This document shows positions 10,001-17,129 of a stretch of 43,641 nt of DNA, piece after piece. Under the pieces are notes generated by a model. That model worked only from the letters and a program-made list of their open reading frames with translations. It did not search any database and was not told the DNA's origin. Source of the stretch: Ignavibacteriales bacterium. Its GTDB lineage: Bacteria > Bacteroidota > Ignavibacteria > UBA10030 > UBA8401. The first letter of the stretch is position 1. Each line of letters begins with the position of its first letter. The stretch covers positions 3,182 through 46,822 of the forward strand of contig JACPGG010000070.1 of assembly GCA_016182545.1 (NCBI GenBank), written 5' to 3'. Made by a program: the position numbers and the translations under genes.

Positions 10001-10332
10001 GTGTAAAATCCGCCGACCGTAATGATCACTTTTTTTCCGGCAGCATGAGCCGCAGAAATGATCGCGTTGGCATTGAATGCCGTAACGCTGTTCGAGGCAT
10101 CATCAAGCGATCCGTCTGCGCGCGGTACCAACGCAAAGTGCACAATATGCGTGACTCCGCCGAAATCGATATTCTGAGCGGGGAGTAATCCTGTGTTGTT
10201 GTACCCTTGTGACCAACCTGCGTAGTACGCCGTTGACCATTTTCCCGATTGGGCGAATGCGGGTGTGCTTGTCGCTGTCATCATCAGAAGCGAGAGCAAG
10301 CAGGTTGTGAGTACTGTGAAAAGTTTTTTCAC
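7009..10332 (-). CDS. Multidomain secreted GH18 chitinase with Ig-like and CBM-like domains, T9SS cargo
   Basis: The GTG at 10332 is chosen because AAGGAG sits eight bases upstream and a normal signal peptide (VKKLFTVL to TPAFAQS) starts there. The product is 1107 residues. The GH18 domain is about residues 30-385, with the catalytic motif DGIDVDWE at 141-148. Then come two tandem bacterial Ig-like domains (Big-type, each starting with D-x-T-x-P and ending in A-x-A-x-D-x-x-G-N), a carbohydrate-binding-like beta-sandwich (about 595-745), a third Ig-like domain, a second copy of the CBM-like domain (about 855-1000) and a C-terminal T9SS sorting domain (QNFPNPFNP). The two CBM-like copies share the order SPWINSSW/YPWINTSW, LENDRG/AENDLG and YYIDD/FYVDN. 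Its GH18 domain closely resembles that of the adjacent chitinase, pointing to duplication. It sits 77 bases downstream of a small receiver gene on the same strand. Confidence 0.94.
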   Translation of the reverse strand: MKKLFTVLTTCLLSLLMMTATSTPAFAQSGKWSTAYYAGWSQGYNNTGLLPAQNIDFGGVTHIVHFALVPRADGSLDDASNSVTAFNANAIISAAHAAGKKVIITVGGFYTDGSFRSATSSANRTTFVNNLVNIMTSRGYDGIDVDWEPLSSSDGPQFVAFITELRAAMNTAKPGALLTAATAWGASVFAQVKDKFDQINLMTYDLAGAWSGWVTWHNAPITDGGFKFPSTGNPPPSSEGMINEFIAAGIPASKLGIGIDFYGYVWSGGAGTPTGGATAPRQTWTSAPTVQANVPYSTIMDTYYQAQYYRFDNATGVSYLSIDNTGSANDKFISYDDEATITAKYNYVKSKGLGGAIIWELGGGYRSNMPAGQKDLLLQAVKNALGGTSVPDITPPNVAITSPVNGASLTDVVVVAATASDNVGVTGVQFKVDGANIGAEVTVAPYTVSLNVVTLTAGTHTISAVARDAAGNTKTATVSVTVILSIPDITAPTVSLTSPTNNSTVSGTTTLSATATDNVGVAGVQFTVDGVNFGSEDVSAPYSLSWNSALAANGSHSIGAIARDAGGNKTTSSVTVTVSNTTGGTTSDLAVYNDALQSPWINSSWNATLTVGSTEQIFSGSNSMKVAITAAWGGLSLHYGNWGNTSSVSPAQYKSLDFTLFAPADGTQLSIFAENDLGQSFPYVNYGAVTKNQWIIVSIPMGQLSPNGQIIHRISIQELSGTPKTFYVDNFRFVGNSSTPPPAADTTKPIVAFSSPANGTSVSGTVSISANASDNKKVVGVQFKLNGTNLGNELTASPYTISWNTTSIANGTHTLSAVARDSSGNTNGASLSVIVSNITTPPPTTTALVVFDDSLRYPWINTSWSTTATFGSAEQKYSGAKSIKVVQNRWGALRLHNGSWSKPVNIVSTQFPSVSFTIYGGTTGLTLGIWLENDRGNSFPTIQNVTVPANQWNSFTYPMSQLNPSNYVINSIVIQNATGETKTYYIDDVQFNGLPQSMAKSTMDVSELDMVPTEFAMEQNFPNPFNPTTSIRYAIPFNATVRLEVYNAAGQQVALLVNETQSTGVYDATFDGKSLSSGVYFYRLTAKNLEDPQAKPFVLTKRMIMMK

Positions 10333-10409
10333 GTATGTTTCTCCTTGTAATAGTTGGTGAAAAAAGTTGCCAGCCGTTGGCTGAATGTTTAAGTTGCAAT
10401 TCGTTGGAT

Positions 10410-10805
10410 TCATTTTTTTTTCTCCTTAGCGGATTCGTGTTCACATTGCGCGGCAAGTTTTTTTAACGTGATCGGTATCAGCGAAAACTCGGTTGACTTA
10501 TCGAAGAAGTATTCCGCCCCGAGTTCTTTGCACCGTCGTCGGTATTGTTCGCTTGCCGCATTTGTCAAGATGATGAAGATCGTATCGGGCATCTCATGTT
10601 TGATCATCTTCAGCACGTCGATGCCGTTCCTTCCGCGCATATCCAGATCGAGTATCACAACCTGCGGTTTTACAGTCTGAATGGAGATGATCGCCGCCGT
10701 GACATCTGCCGAATACCCGACAAGTTCAAATTCTTTCTTGTCGCCGAGCAGCATCAGCAATCGACGCAGTCCCAGTTTCGATCCGTCCGCTATAAAAAAT
10801 TTCAT
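10410..10805 (-). CDS. Stand-alone receiver-domain response regulator
   Basis: A receiver with a short charged tail and no DNA-binding domain (132 residues from ATG 10805). A TTG six codons further upstream is the alternative start; neither has a strong ribosome site. The phospho-acceptor Asp is in VVILDLDMRG, the Ser/Thr position is in IILTN and the conserved Lys is in FFDKS. Of the acidic pair, only the first Asp remains (IADGS). The C-terminus is a lysine-rich tail (ESAKEKKK). It lies upstream of the larger chitinase gene on the same strand (77-base gap) and divergent from the expansin gene. This hints at a role in controlling the polysaccharide-attack genes, or simply at co-expression. 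It could act by phosphorelay or protein-protein contact, not by direct DNA binding. Confidence 0.85.
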   Translation of the reverse strand: MKFFIADGSKLGLRRLLMLLGDKKEFELVGYSADVTAAIISIQTVKPQVVILDLDMRGRNGIDVLKMIKHEMPDTIFIILTNAASEQYRRRCKELGAEYFFDKSTEFSLIPITLKKLAAQCEHESAKEKKK

Positions 10806-11034
10806 GTTGTATTTCGTTTTCAATGGTATCAGTGATACATTATTGTGGAACTAAAATACCATAAAGCCTCTCCGCACAGTATCGGCATGGACTGATTCTG
10901 CTGCGGGATTATCGAAGGGGGAGTTGTCGGTCAATTCCTACAAGCACTTGTGATTGACGGCAATGAATTGTTTTGAAAGAAGTGGTACCTAAAGGAACTT
11001 CGCTTTGTGTACATTGCGTTGATAGAAGGTATGC

Positions 11035-11799
11035 TTGACGTTAATGTGGGGGAAGATTTGGAGAGGAATTGTGCGGATATCATCCATAGTAGTACATCTG
11101 TCTGTCGTGCTGTTATTCAGCCTTACCTCATGTTCCGACCAACCGTATTCGTTTCAAGAACCGGTGCTTCGCTGTCCCGATGAAACAATCGTACATTACG
11201 GAGAAGGGACATATTATTGGGGAGCGAACGGCGAAGGGAGTTGCTCGTTTGATTCATCCACAAGCGATCTGATGATCGGTGCGATGAATGCGTTCGATTT
11301 TTCCGGTTCTCAAATTTGCGGCGCATGCATCCGTGTTACCGGTCCCGACAGCACGATCCTGATCAGGATCGTCGACCTCTGTCCCGAATGTCCGCGAGGG
11401 AACATCGATTTGAGTCCGCAGGCGTTCTCAAAGATAGCGGATACATTGCTCGGACGAGTACCGATCAGCTGGGAGTTGGTTGCGTGCGCGACGAACGGTT
11501 CAATAACCTACCGATTCAAAGACAGCATTAATTATTGGTGGACTGCGGTTCAGATACGGAATCACCGATACCCGATCTACAGCGTTCAGTACTTGACCTC
11601 GCAAAATTCATTTCAACAGTTGCCACGGATGTCGTACAATTATTTTGCCGGATATGCCAATATGGGCTCGAACCCGTTTACATTCAGGGTGACCGATATT
11701 TACGGTCATGTTCTTATCGATAGCGGAATCGTGCCGATGTACAATAAGGATATCGCCGGGACGAATCAGTTTCCATTATGTCCGATCCATGAAGATTGA
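11035..11799 (+). CDS. Bacterial expansin (EXLX1/YoaJ-like), lipoprotein
   Basis: This protein (254 residues from TTG 11035, which has AGAAGG five bases upstream) has a signal sequence with a lipobox (LFSLTSC, Cys33). ATG 11044 and GTG 11071 are alternative starts. Domain 1 is a double-psi beta-barrel with IVDLCPECPRGNIDLS. Asp114 and Asp125 correspond to Asp71 and Asp82 of B. subtilis EXLX1, while the Tyr73 position is Cys116. Domain 2 is the CBM63-like module: WW (168-169) in NYWWTAVQIRNHRYP and Tyr191 in MSYNYF match Trp125, Trp126 and Tyr157 of EXLX1. Expansins loosen cellulose or other polysaccharide networks without hydrolysis. Extra cysteines (CGAC, CPEC) suggest disulfides, as in plant expansins. 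The gene is followed after 17 bases by a TonB-C lipoprotein and lies next to two chitinases. The match to the expansin fold is strong; the substrate is not known. Confidence 0.9.
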   Translation: MTLMWGKIWRGIVRISSIVVHLSVVLLFSLTSCSDQPYSFQEPVLRCPDETIVHYGEGTYYWGANGEGSCSFDSSTSDLMIGAMNAFDFSGSQICGACIRVTGPDSTILIRIVDLCPECPRGNIDLSPQAFSKIADTLLGRVPISWELVACATNGSITYRFKDSINYWWTAVQIRNHRYPIYSVQYLTSQNSFQQLPRMSYNYFAGYANMGSNPFTFRVTDIYGHVLIDSGIVPMYNKDIAGTNQFPLCPIHED

Positions 11800-11816
11800 A
11801 AAAGAAAGGAAACAGA

Positions 11817-12170
11817 ATGAAAAATACTTTTGCCCTGTCGCTTGTAGTCGCTCTATTGTTGTGCAGCTGTGCGTCTCGAAAAGTGGAAACGGACAACAAC
11901 AATCGCGGTCCGATCATGATCAGCACAGTAAAAGCGGTGTATCCAAAGGAAGCAATGGATAACGGCATTGAAGGAGATGTGTGGGTAAAGATGTGGGTGG
12001 ATACGCTGGGGAAGGTGACGAGCGCATTGATAGAAAAGACTCCTGATCAGGTGCTCTGCGATGCGGCGATGACTGCAGCGCTTAAAACAAAATTCAAACC
12101 GGCAATGCTTGATGGAAAGCCGATCCGGAGACAAAAGGAAAAAGGAAGTAGAAGCGGTTTCAAAAATTAA
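11817..12170 (+). CDS. TonB C-terminal domain lipoprotein
   Basis: A 117-residue protein starting at ATG 11817 with AAAGGA six bases upstream. A lipoprotein signal with a Cys in LLCSCAS comes first. About 80 residues of TonB C-terminal fold follow, including the YPKEAMDNGIEGDVWVK start and the TKFKPAMLDGKPI segment. Unlike true TonB there is no membrane-spanning N-terminal helix or proline-rich spacer, so it is not expected to transduce energy by itself. Such short TonB_C lipoproteins are common in Bacteroidota-related genomes and their role is unclear. The last 15 residues (RRQKEKGSRSGFKN) do not follow the usual final beta-strand (WVxxPFxF), so the end may be altered. It is probably co-transcribed with the expansin gene. 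Confidence 0.82.
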   Translation: MKNTFALSLVVALLLCSCASRKVETDNNNRGPIMISTVKAVYPKEAMDNGIEGDVWVKMWVDTLGKVTSALIEKTPDQVLCDAAMTAALKTKFKPAMLDGKPIRRQKEKGSRSGFKN

Positions 12171-12308
12171 AAATCGTGACACCGAGCGAAGCGAAAGTGT
12201 GTCAGTTCATAAAGAGCCATTCCTCGACACAGTTCATCCCGCCGGAACGGAACTCAGCAGGACATTAATTTATCATTGATGAGAAGACTTCGATGTATTT
12301 AAAATAAA

Positions 12309-12338
12309 AACTCCGAAGCGGGGGAGTACTTCGGAGTT
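12309..12338 (-). terminator. Terminator for the minus-strand barrel/regulator unit
   Basis: A perfect ten-base stem (AACTCCGAAG pairing with CTTCGGAGTT, ten-base loop) is followed on the minus strand by a T-rich tract (TTTTATTTTAAA). It lies 78 bases beyond the stop of the 12416-13108 gene and would end the long minus-strand transcription unit. Confidence 0.75.
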
Positions 12339-12343
12339 CTTTC

Positions 12344-12377
12344 CCGCTTTACGGAATGCCGTATAGCGGTTTTTTTT
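12344..12377 (+). terminator. Terminator for the expansin/TonB-C operon
   Basis: A stem of 11 positions with one T-T mismatch (12344-12354 with 12359-12369, CCGCTTTACGG/CCGTATAGCGG) has an AATG loop and is followed by eight T on the plus strand. This is a typical rho-independent terminator about 175 bases past the TonB-C stop codon. Together with the neighbouring minus-strand hairpin it insulates two convergent units. Confidence 0.85.
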
Positions 12378-12415
12378 CCATCCGATGTCAGGGGGAGGAG
12401 CACCGGATGAAAACT

Positions 12416-13108
12416 TCAGAAATAGACCGCAAATGCTAACGCACCGCCGGTTGTAATTCCCAAGAGACTTGATGAACCTGTTTTTGTTGTGACAGTCGTG
12501 TTGCCTGTGGTTGTCTCTTCGTCGTATCGGGATGTCGTTCCGTAACCGAAACGATATTCCGCGCCGAGACTGACATTGTTTGTGATGAAGTATTCCAATC
12601 CGCCGGCGGTAAAAATGTTCAGCATCATTCCCCCGAAGTAGGAAGCACCGTCGATCGCTTCGCCCGCGGTATTATTCTTCGTTATCGTTTGCGCTGTCGC
12701 ACCTGTGACGGCGTTCTTCGATTCGGTACTGGTGAATGAAATCCCCAATCCTGCCCCGATGTACGGGCTGACCCGTGTTCGAGTAAGGTGGTACTCCAGC
12801 ACTCCCGAAACGCCGAATGTATTTGCAGAGACCGATCCATCGGTTCCTGTCTGTCCTGCGGGTGGGTTTGCGGGCACATCTCGTCCTGCAATAGCAAATT
12901 GCAGACCTCCTCTGATCATCACTACATCGGTCATTGCATATTTTGCACCGATGCCCCCTTCAAACTGGTTGAGATTCAGATTCCCAAGCCCGGAGAAAGA
13001 AAAAACCAAACCTTTTCCTCCCGCAGCAGGGAGTCCCGGTTCCTGAGCGTACGATGCCGCAGAGAAGAACATCATCAGTGAAACGGTGCAACGCGAGAGA
13101 TACTTCAT
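12416..13108 (-). CDS. Outer-membrane beta-barrel protein
   Basis: A 230-residue protein with AAGGAGG four bases before ATG 13108. A signal peptide is cut near SYAQE. The rest has alternating beta-strands, for example GGIGAKYAMTDVVMIRGGLQFAI, glycine-rich turns and a terminal aromatic residue (LAFAVYF), all typical of OmpA/OmpW-size eight-stranded barrels of the OMP_b-brl type. No OmpA-like peptidoglycan-binding domain is present. It starts 15 bases after a NarL-type regulator and is the last gene of the minus-strand run, so it may be an output or a reporter of envelope state. The exact function is unknown. Confidence 0.85.
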   Translation of the reverse strand: MKYLSRCTVSLMMFFSAASYAQEPGLPAAGGKGLVFSFSGLGNLNLNQFEGGIGAKYAMTDVVMIRGGLQFAIAGRDVPANPPAGQTGTDGSVSANTFGVSGVLEYHLTRTRVSPYIGAGLGISFTSTESKNAVTGATAQTITKNNTAGEAIDGASYFGGMMLNIFTAGGLEYFITNNVSLGAEYRFGYGTTSRYDEETTTGNTTVTTKTGSSSLLGITTGGALAFAVYF

Positions 13109-13123
13109 AGAACCTCCTTCTTG

Positions 13124-13756
13124 TTATTCGATGATACGATGTTCAACAGCGTACCGGGCGAGTTCCGCATTTGAGCGCACATTTATTTTGTCGAGAACCC
13201 GCGTGCGGTACGTGCTGACAGTTTTTATACTGAGCGACAATTGTTGAGCGATTTCCGATACCGATTTCCCTTGTACGATCATCCGCAAGATCTGAAATTC
13301 GCGCTCCGACAAGCGGTCGTGCGGGAGTTTTTCCACATCTGTTTCCGTCAAGGTAGCCAACAGTTCTGCAAGCGTTGAACTGACATACTTGCCCCCCTGC
13401 GCTACTTTACGGATCGCCCTCACAAGTTCTTCGGGCGCACTTTCTTTTGTCAAGTATCCTGAACCGCCTGCACGCAACACCCTGAGTGCAAACTGCGCTT
13501 CGGGATGCATGCTGAGAACAAGAATGTGCATCTTCGGCGCAGTCTGCTTCAGATCTTTAATGATATCCAATCCGCTTTTTCCCGGCATCGTCACATCGAG
13601 TAGAAGGACGTTGCAATGTTGCGTCCGGATCAGACGGAGCGTTTCATCCGCAGAAGATGATTCGCCGATCACTTTCATATCCGACTCTTCCCCGAGCATT
13701 TTTTTCAGTCCCTGACGCACGATAGCATGATCGTCGGCAATGATGATATCAATCAT
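13124..13756 (-). CDS. NarL/FixJ-family response regulator
   Basis: This 210-residue regulator has a receiver with the acidic pair in IIADDH, phospho-acceptor Asp54 (LLLDVTMPG) and Lys104 (YLTKE). A LuxR helix-turn-helix covers about residues 148-205 (LSEREFQILRMIVQG, then IKTVSTYRTRVLDKI). Its start overlaps the end of the upstream HisKA_3 kinase gene by 8 bases, which strongly suggests coupled translation and a cognate pair. It is a separate pair from the one at the window's left edge. Confidence 0.95.
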   Translation of the reverse strand: MIDIIIADDHAIVRQGLKKMLGEESDMKVIGESSSADETLRLIRTQHCNVLLLDVTMPGKSGLDIIKDLKQTAPKMHILVLSMHPEAQFALRVLRAGGSGYLTKESAPEELVRAIRKVAQGGKYVSSTLAELLATLTETDVEKLPHDRLSEREFQILRMIVQGKSVSEIAQQLSLSIKTVSTYRTRVLDKINVRSNAELARYAVEHRIIE

Positions 13757-14555
13757 GACGTTGCTTCTGCTCTTCTCCCTTTGTTCTCGGTAGTGAAACG
13801 GTTATGCTCGTTCCTTCATTCGGTTGACCGGTAATATCGATCGAACCACCCTGCAGTTCCGCCCGTTCTCCCATGCCGAGCAGCCCGAGCGATCTCGGAC
13901 TGTTGATCTCTTCAGAACGTATTCCTCTGCCATTGTCTTCAACTGTCAGGATCAGCTGAGTGTTAGTCATCTCGAACCGGATGTACAATTTTGATGCTTT
14001 CGAATGTCGCACAACGTTTGTCAGTGCTTCCTGAAGAATTCTGAAGATAGCTGTGGACCGTTCGCGCTCGATGTTTGCTTCACGCACCGAGGAACTGAAT
14101 TTTGTAAGAATGCCTGTCCGCTTTTCGAATTCTTGAGACTGCCATTCGATAGCGGGGACAAGTCCGAGATCATCCAATACACCGGGACGGAGATCGGTGG
14201 CAATACGTCTCACGGAATTGATGGTCGAATCGATAAGAAAAGTCATCGACTTGATCGTTTCATCGAATTGTTTGACCGGCTTGTTCGCAAGTGCGGAAAT
14301 TTTTCCATGAAGCCATAAAACGTCCATTTTCAATGCAGTCAACATTTGTCCGAGTTCATCGTGGATCTCCCGTGCGATCCGTGTTCGTTCTTCCTCCCGA
14401 ACAGATTGTAGATGCGCTGAGAGTGCGCGGAGATTCTCCCGCGACGTTTTGAGGTCATTGATCGCTTTATATCGTTCTCGTTCTATTTGTTTCTTGCTGA
14501 TCGCATTCAGAAGCGACGAAGGGAGCCGTGTCAGGCTTTGTTTCAACAGATTCAT
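13749..14555 (-). CDS. HisKA_3 histidine kinase (C-terminal part of a frameshifted receiver-kinase)
   Basis: This 268-residue frame carries a HisKA_3 domain with the phospho-acceptor His65 in AREIHDELGQ and a HATPase_c domain (EALTNVVRHS N-box, VEDNGRGI, LGLLGMGERAEL). Its first 25 residues (LLKQSLTRLPSSLLNAI) are not a kinase N-terminus. They read as the last helix of a receiver domain, and the missing part is in the overlapping frame at 14467-14964. A single-base deletion near 14550-14556 would explain the split. Adding one base restores a GAD-D-N/Y-LLK junction and one receiver-HisKA_3-HATPase protein of about 405 residues. An ATG at 14555 could still start a free kinase, but no ribosome site is visible. 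It overlaps the downstream NarL regulator by 8 bases. Confidence 0.88.
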   Translation of the reverse strand: MNLLKQSLTRLPSSLLNAISKKQIERERYKAINDLKTSRENLRALSAHLQSVREEERTRIAREIHDELGQMLTALKMDVLWLHGKISALANKPVKQFDETIKSMTFLIDSTINSVRRIATDLRPGVLDDLGLVPAIEWQSQEFEKRTGILTKFSSSVREANIERERSTAIFRILQEALTNVVRHSKASKLYIRFEMTNTQLILTVEDNGRGIRSEEINSPRSLGLLGMGERAELQGGSIDITGQPNEGTSITVSLPRTKGEEQKQRHD

Positions 14556-14964
14556 CGGCGCCCTGCTTGATACATTCGACTGCGATCTCTTCCGACTGCG
14601 ATCCGGTCACAAGGATGAACGGTATGTCGATATTCATTTCTTTCACGATGCGCAATGCCTGTATAGCGGAAAACGCGGGAAGATGGAAATCCGAGAGGAT
14701 GGCATCGAAGGAAAATCCTTTTATCGACCGGATGAAATCTTCTTCTGTTTCCACCCTATTTAATATGAACGGGATGTCTGCATTGCGCAATTCGAATTCG
14801 ATCAACATTGCATCACTTTCCACATCTTCTATTAGCAGGAGGTGGAGCAAAGCCTTTGACGATGATACCGGTCTCCGTTCATTCTTGTTCCTGGTCATTT
14901 GAGAGACGGTCATTGGTTCTGCGATACCGATTGTCGGTTGTCTGTTCTTTCGTGTCATATTCAT
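14467..14964 (-). pseudogene. Receiver-domain N-terminal part of the split receiver-kinase
   Basis: The frame encodes a receiver domain (LLLIEDVESD acidic site, phospho-acceptor Asp92 in ILSDFHLP, Thr in ILVTGS). The fold stops abruptly after CIKQGAD. The remaining ~50 residues (from about 14555 down to the stop at 14467) are out-of-frame translation of the kinase region and have no receiver character. The domain continues in the 13749-14555 frame, so this is the 5' half of one gene broken by an apparent one-base deletion. The start at 14964 is 25 bases after the preceding receiver gene; later ATG codons within the first 24 codons are possible starts. Whether the break is in the genome or in the assembly cannot be decided here. 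Confidence 0.85.
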
Positions 14965-14989
14965 ACGTTGCGTGCGTATCGGGAGTTGT

Positions 14990-15463
14990 TCATGAATCGA
15001 CTTCCTGTTGTGTCTGTTGTATGCTGTATTCCTTTACCGATTCATTATGGTGGGACCAATAGTGTACGATGTTTGAAACAACATCTTCGAATTGTTCCAT
15101 GGCGATCGGTTTAACGATGTAGCTGTTTGCCCCGTACCGATAGCATGTTTCGACATCTTTCAATTCCCGCGATGACGTGAAGACGACGACGGGAATCAAT
15201 CTGGCGATCATGTCGGTCTTCATCCGTTTTAATACCTCAAACCCGTCAATGCCGGGCATGTGAAGGTCCAGCAGTACAATTTTGATATTGAGCAAATGCG
15301 CCGACGCTCCTGAAGCGGGGAAGAGATATTGCAATGCTTCTACTCCGTTTCCTACCGTAATGATCCTCATGGATGGCGCCTTTGCTTTGATGATTCTGGT
15401 CGCAAGTTCAGTATCGATCTCATCATCTTCGATGAGTAAAATGGTATCCAGTCCTGTCTCCAT
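14990..15463 (-). CDS. Rcp1-like single-domain response regulator
   Basis: The ATG at 15463 is preferred because AAAGGA lies five bases upstream and the receiver begins directly after it; the frame is open further upstream only inside the kinase gene. The 157-residue product has ILLIEDDEID, phospho-acceptor Asp in VLLDLHMPGIDG, Thr in VVVFTSS and Lys in YIVKPI. The expanded loop after alpha-2 (YLFPASGASAHLL) is typical of the Rcp1 group, which partners phytochrome- and PAS/GAF-type kinases. It starts 10 bases after the GAF-PAS kinase gene, so it is very likely that kinase's partner. There is no output domain, so it would work through a phosphorelay or protein contact. Confidence 0.92.
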   Translation of the reverse strand: METGLDTILLIEDDEIDTELATRIIKAKAPSMRIITVGNGVEALQYLFPASGASAHLLNIKIVLLDLHMPGIDGFEVLKRMKTDMIARLIPVVVFTSSRELKDVETCYRYGANSYIVKPIAMEQFEDVVSNIVHYWSHHNESVKEYSIQQTQQEVDS

Positions 15464-15473
15464 ATCATTCCTT

Positions 15474-17126
15474 TTATACATGGTGTGTTGGTAGTGTGAA
15501 ATAAAATGTCGCACCCTTTCCGGGCTGCGTTTCAGTCCAGATGTTCCCGTGATGCCGATGGACGATCCGTTGGACGATTGCCAAACCGACACCTGTTCCT
15601 TCAAAATCTTTTGCACTGTGCAGGCGTTGAAACACGCCGAATAATTTTGCTGCGTGATTCGGATCGAAACCGACGCCGTTGTCTTTGACAAAATATGTAT
15701 GTTGTTCAGATCCGGGAATCGAGCCTAAAGTAACTTCCGGATTTGATTCATTTCGTGAAAATTTTAATGCGTTCTCGATCAGGTTGACAAATACCTGTCG
15801 GAGAAGTGATGTGCTGCCGAGAGCGGGGGGCAATTCCTTAACGACAATCGTGACATGTGCATAATCATTCGTTCTGCGGACCTCTTCGATAATCCCTTTG
15901 ACCAGTCCGCCGATGTCAACAGTCTCCGTTCTGATATCTTGTCGGCTGATGCGCGCGAACTCTAGCAGGTCGTCGATCATGGTTCCCATTTTTCGGGTCT
16001 TATCTCGAATGATCTGCAAATAATGTGTGCCTTCATCGCCCAAGCGGGGAGAATGTTTTTCGACCAACTCACGTGAAAATCCGTCGATTGCACGGAGGGG
16101 AGAACGAAGATCGTGCGAGATGGAATAACTGAACGTTTCCAACTCCTTGTTGGCATGTTGAAGTTCCGCTGTTCGTTCAAGCACCCGTTGCTCGAGCGTT
16201 TCATTCAACCGCATTATTTTTTCTTCTGATTCCTTCCAGTCTGTGACATCGCGCGTGTTGATCACGATGCCGCGAATGCTCGGTTCACTCATCAGGTTGG
16301 TAGCGATACTTTCTACCCAGCGTATGGTCCCGTTCTTATGGCAAATGCGGAACTGCGAGCTTCCTGCGGTTTCGGTGTTTACCAGGCAACCGGTAATAAG
16401 ATCCATCACGCTGGATTGATCATCCTTTACGCTGAATGACACCAGATTGCGTTCGGTCAATTCTTCGGTCGTGTATCCGAAGATCTTTTCTGATGACGTA
16501 GAAGAATACTGGATATCTCCTTTTGTGTTCAGCACCATGATGGCATCCGAACTGTTCTCGATCAGAGCGCGAAGACGTTTTTCGCTTTCACGCAAAGATT
16601 CTTCCATCTCAGCCCGTTTAAGGAAATCACCAATTTGATTTCCCAACGACACATACAATTCGACCGTATCTCCGTCCGGCTTTTGTGTTGTCGTGGAGAA
16701 CAACAGCAGTACGCCGGTCAAAATATTGTTATTGCGGATCGGGATGCCGAGAGCTCCTTTTGGCTTTTTGCCGTTGAATATTTCCCCTTCGTCGGCATTC
16801 ATATCGTGCGAAAGGTCGGTGATCCATTTCGCCTTTCCTTGCGCCCACACTTTCCCCGGTATTCCTTGTCCGGATATGACGGACTGACGTTTCATAAGAG
16901 CGGAAATATCGACCTGTTGAGAAGGGGAGAACCAATGAGATACATTCAAAAGCATCTTTCGATGTGTATCGAATTTCCAAAGTTCTCCGCCGCGCCAACC
17001 GCCGATAATGCAGAGGGTCTGCAGGATCATCGGACCGGCTTCCTGAAGCGAATGCTCCGTTGAAGTATTCATTGAGTCAATCGGATTTTGCTCATCGGCT
17101 GATGTCTGTCCTGCAAGTGTGATCAT
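15474..17126 (-). CDS. GAF-PAS sensor histidine kinase
   Basis: A 550-residue cytoplasmic kinase with no membrane helix. It has a GAF domain (about residues 30-170, with GIPGKVWAQGKAKWITDL), a PAS domain with PAC (about 180-300), a coiled-coil linker (NETLEQRVLERTAELQHAN), a classic HisKA domain with His338 in SISHDLRSPLRAI and a HATPase_c domain (NLIENALKFS, DNGVGFD, GTGVGLAIVQRI). This is the arrangement of phytochrome-like kinases that signal to Rcp1-type receivers, and such a receiver follows after 10 bases. Upstream, the stop codon of the malate-synthase-like gene is only three bases away from this start, so the three genes appear to be co-translated. The GAF domain lacks an obvious bilin-binding Cys in the usual region, so a small-molecule signal is more likely than light. 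Confidence 0.94.
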   Translation of the reverse strand: MITLAGQTSADEQNPIDSMNTSTEHSLQEAGPMILQTLCIIGGWRGGELWKFDTHRKMLLNVSHWFSPSQQVDISALMKRQSVISGQGIPGKVWAQGKAKWITDLSHDMNADEGEIFNGKKPKGALGIPIRNNNILTGVLLLFSTTTQKPDGDTVELYVSLGNQIGDFLKRAEMEESLRESEKRLRALIENSSDAIMVLNTKGDIQYSSTSSEKIFGYTTEELTERNLVSFSVKDDQSSVMDLITGCLVNTETAGSSQFRICHKNGTIRWVESIATNLMSEPSIRGIVINTRDVTDWKESEEKIMRLNETLEQRVLERTAELQHANKELETFSYSISHDLRSPLRAIDGFSRELVEKHSPRLGDEGTHYLQIIRDKTRKMGTMIDDLLEFARISRQDIRTETVDIGGLVKGIIEEVRRTNDYAHVTIVVKELPPALGSTSLLRQVFVNLIENALKFSRNESNPEVTLGSIPGSEQHTYFVKDNGVGFDPNHAAKLFGVFQRLHSAKDFEGTGVGLAIVQRIVHRHHGNIWTETQPGKGATFYFTLPTHHV

Positions 17127-17129
17127 CCG

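Noticed and set aside
10333-10413. 27-codon extension of the larger chitinase
   Set aside because: It contains no signal sequence and the AAGGAG site lies before GTG 10332.
10806-11034. A -24/-12 promoter for the expansin or receiver gene
   Set aside because: Several GG...GC combinations were tried on both strands but none has the 12-base spacing; the region is only a generic divergent promoter zone.
12171-12308. A small RNA or gene suggested by GAGCGAAGCGAAAG-like sequence after the TonB-C gene
   Set aside because: No open frame or convincing fold; the stretch is best explained as the 3' untranslated region before the terminators.
15464-15691. N-terminal extension of the Rcp1-like receiver
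   Set aside because: It is the out-of-frame shadow of the kinase gene; AAAGGA before ATG 15463 decides the start.
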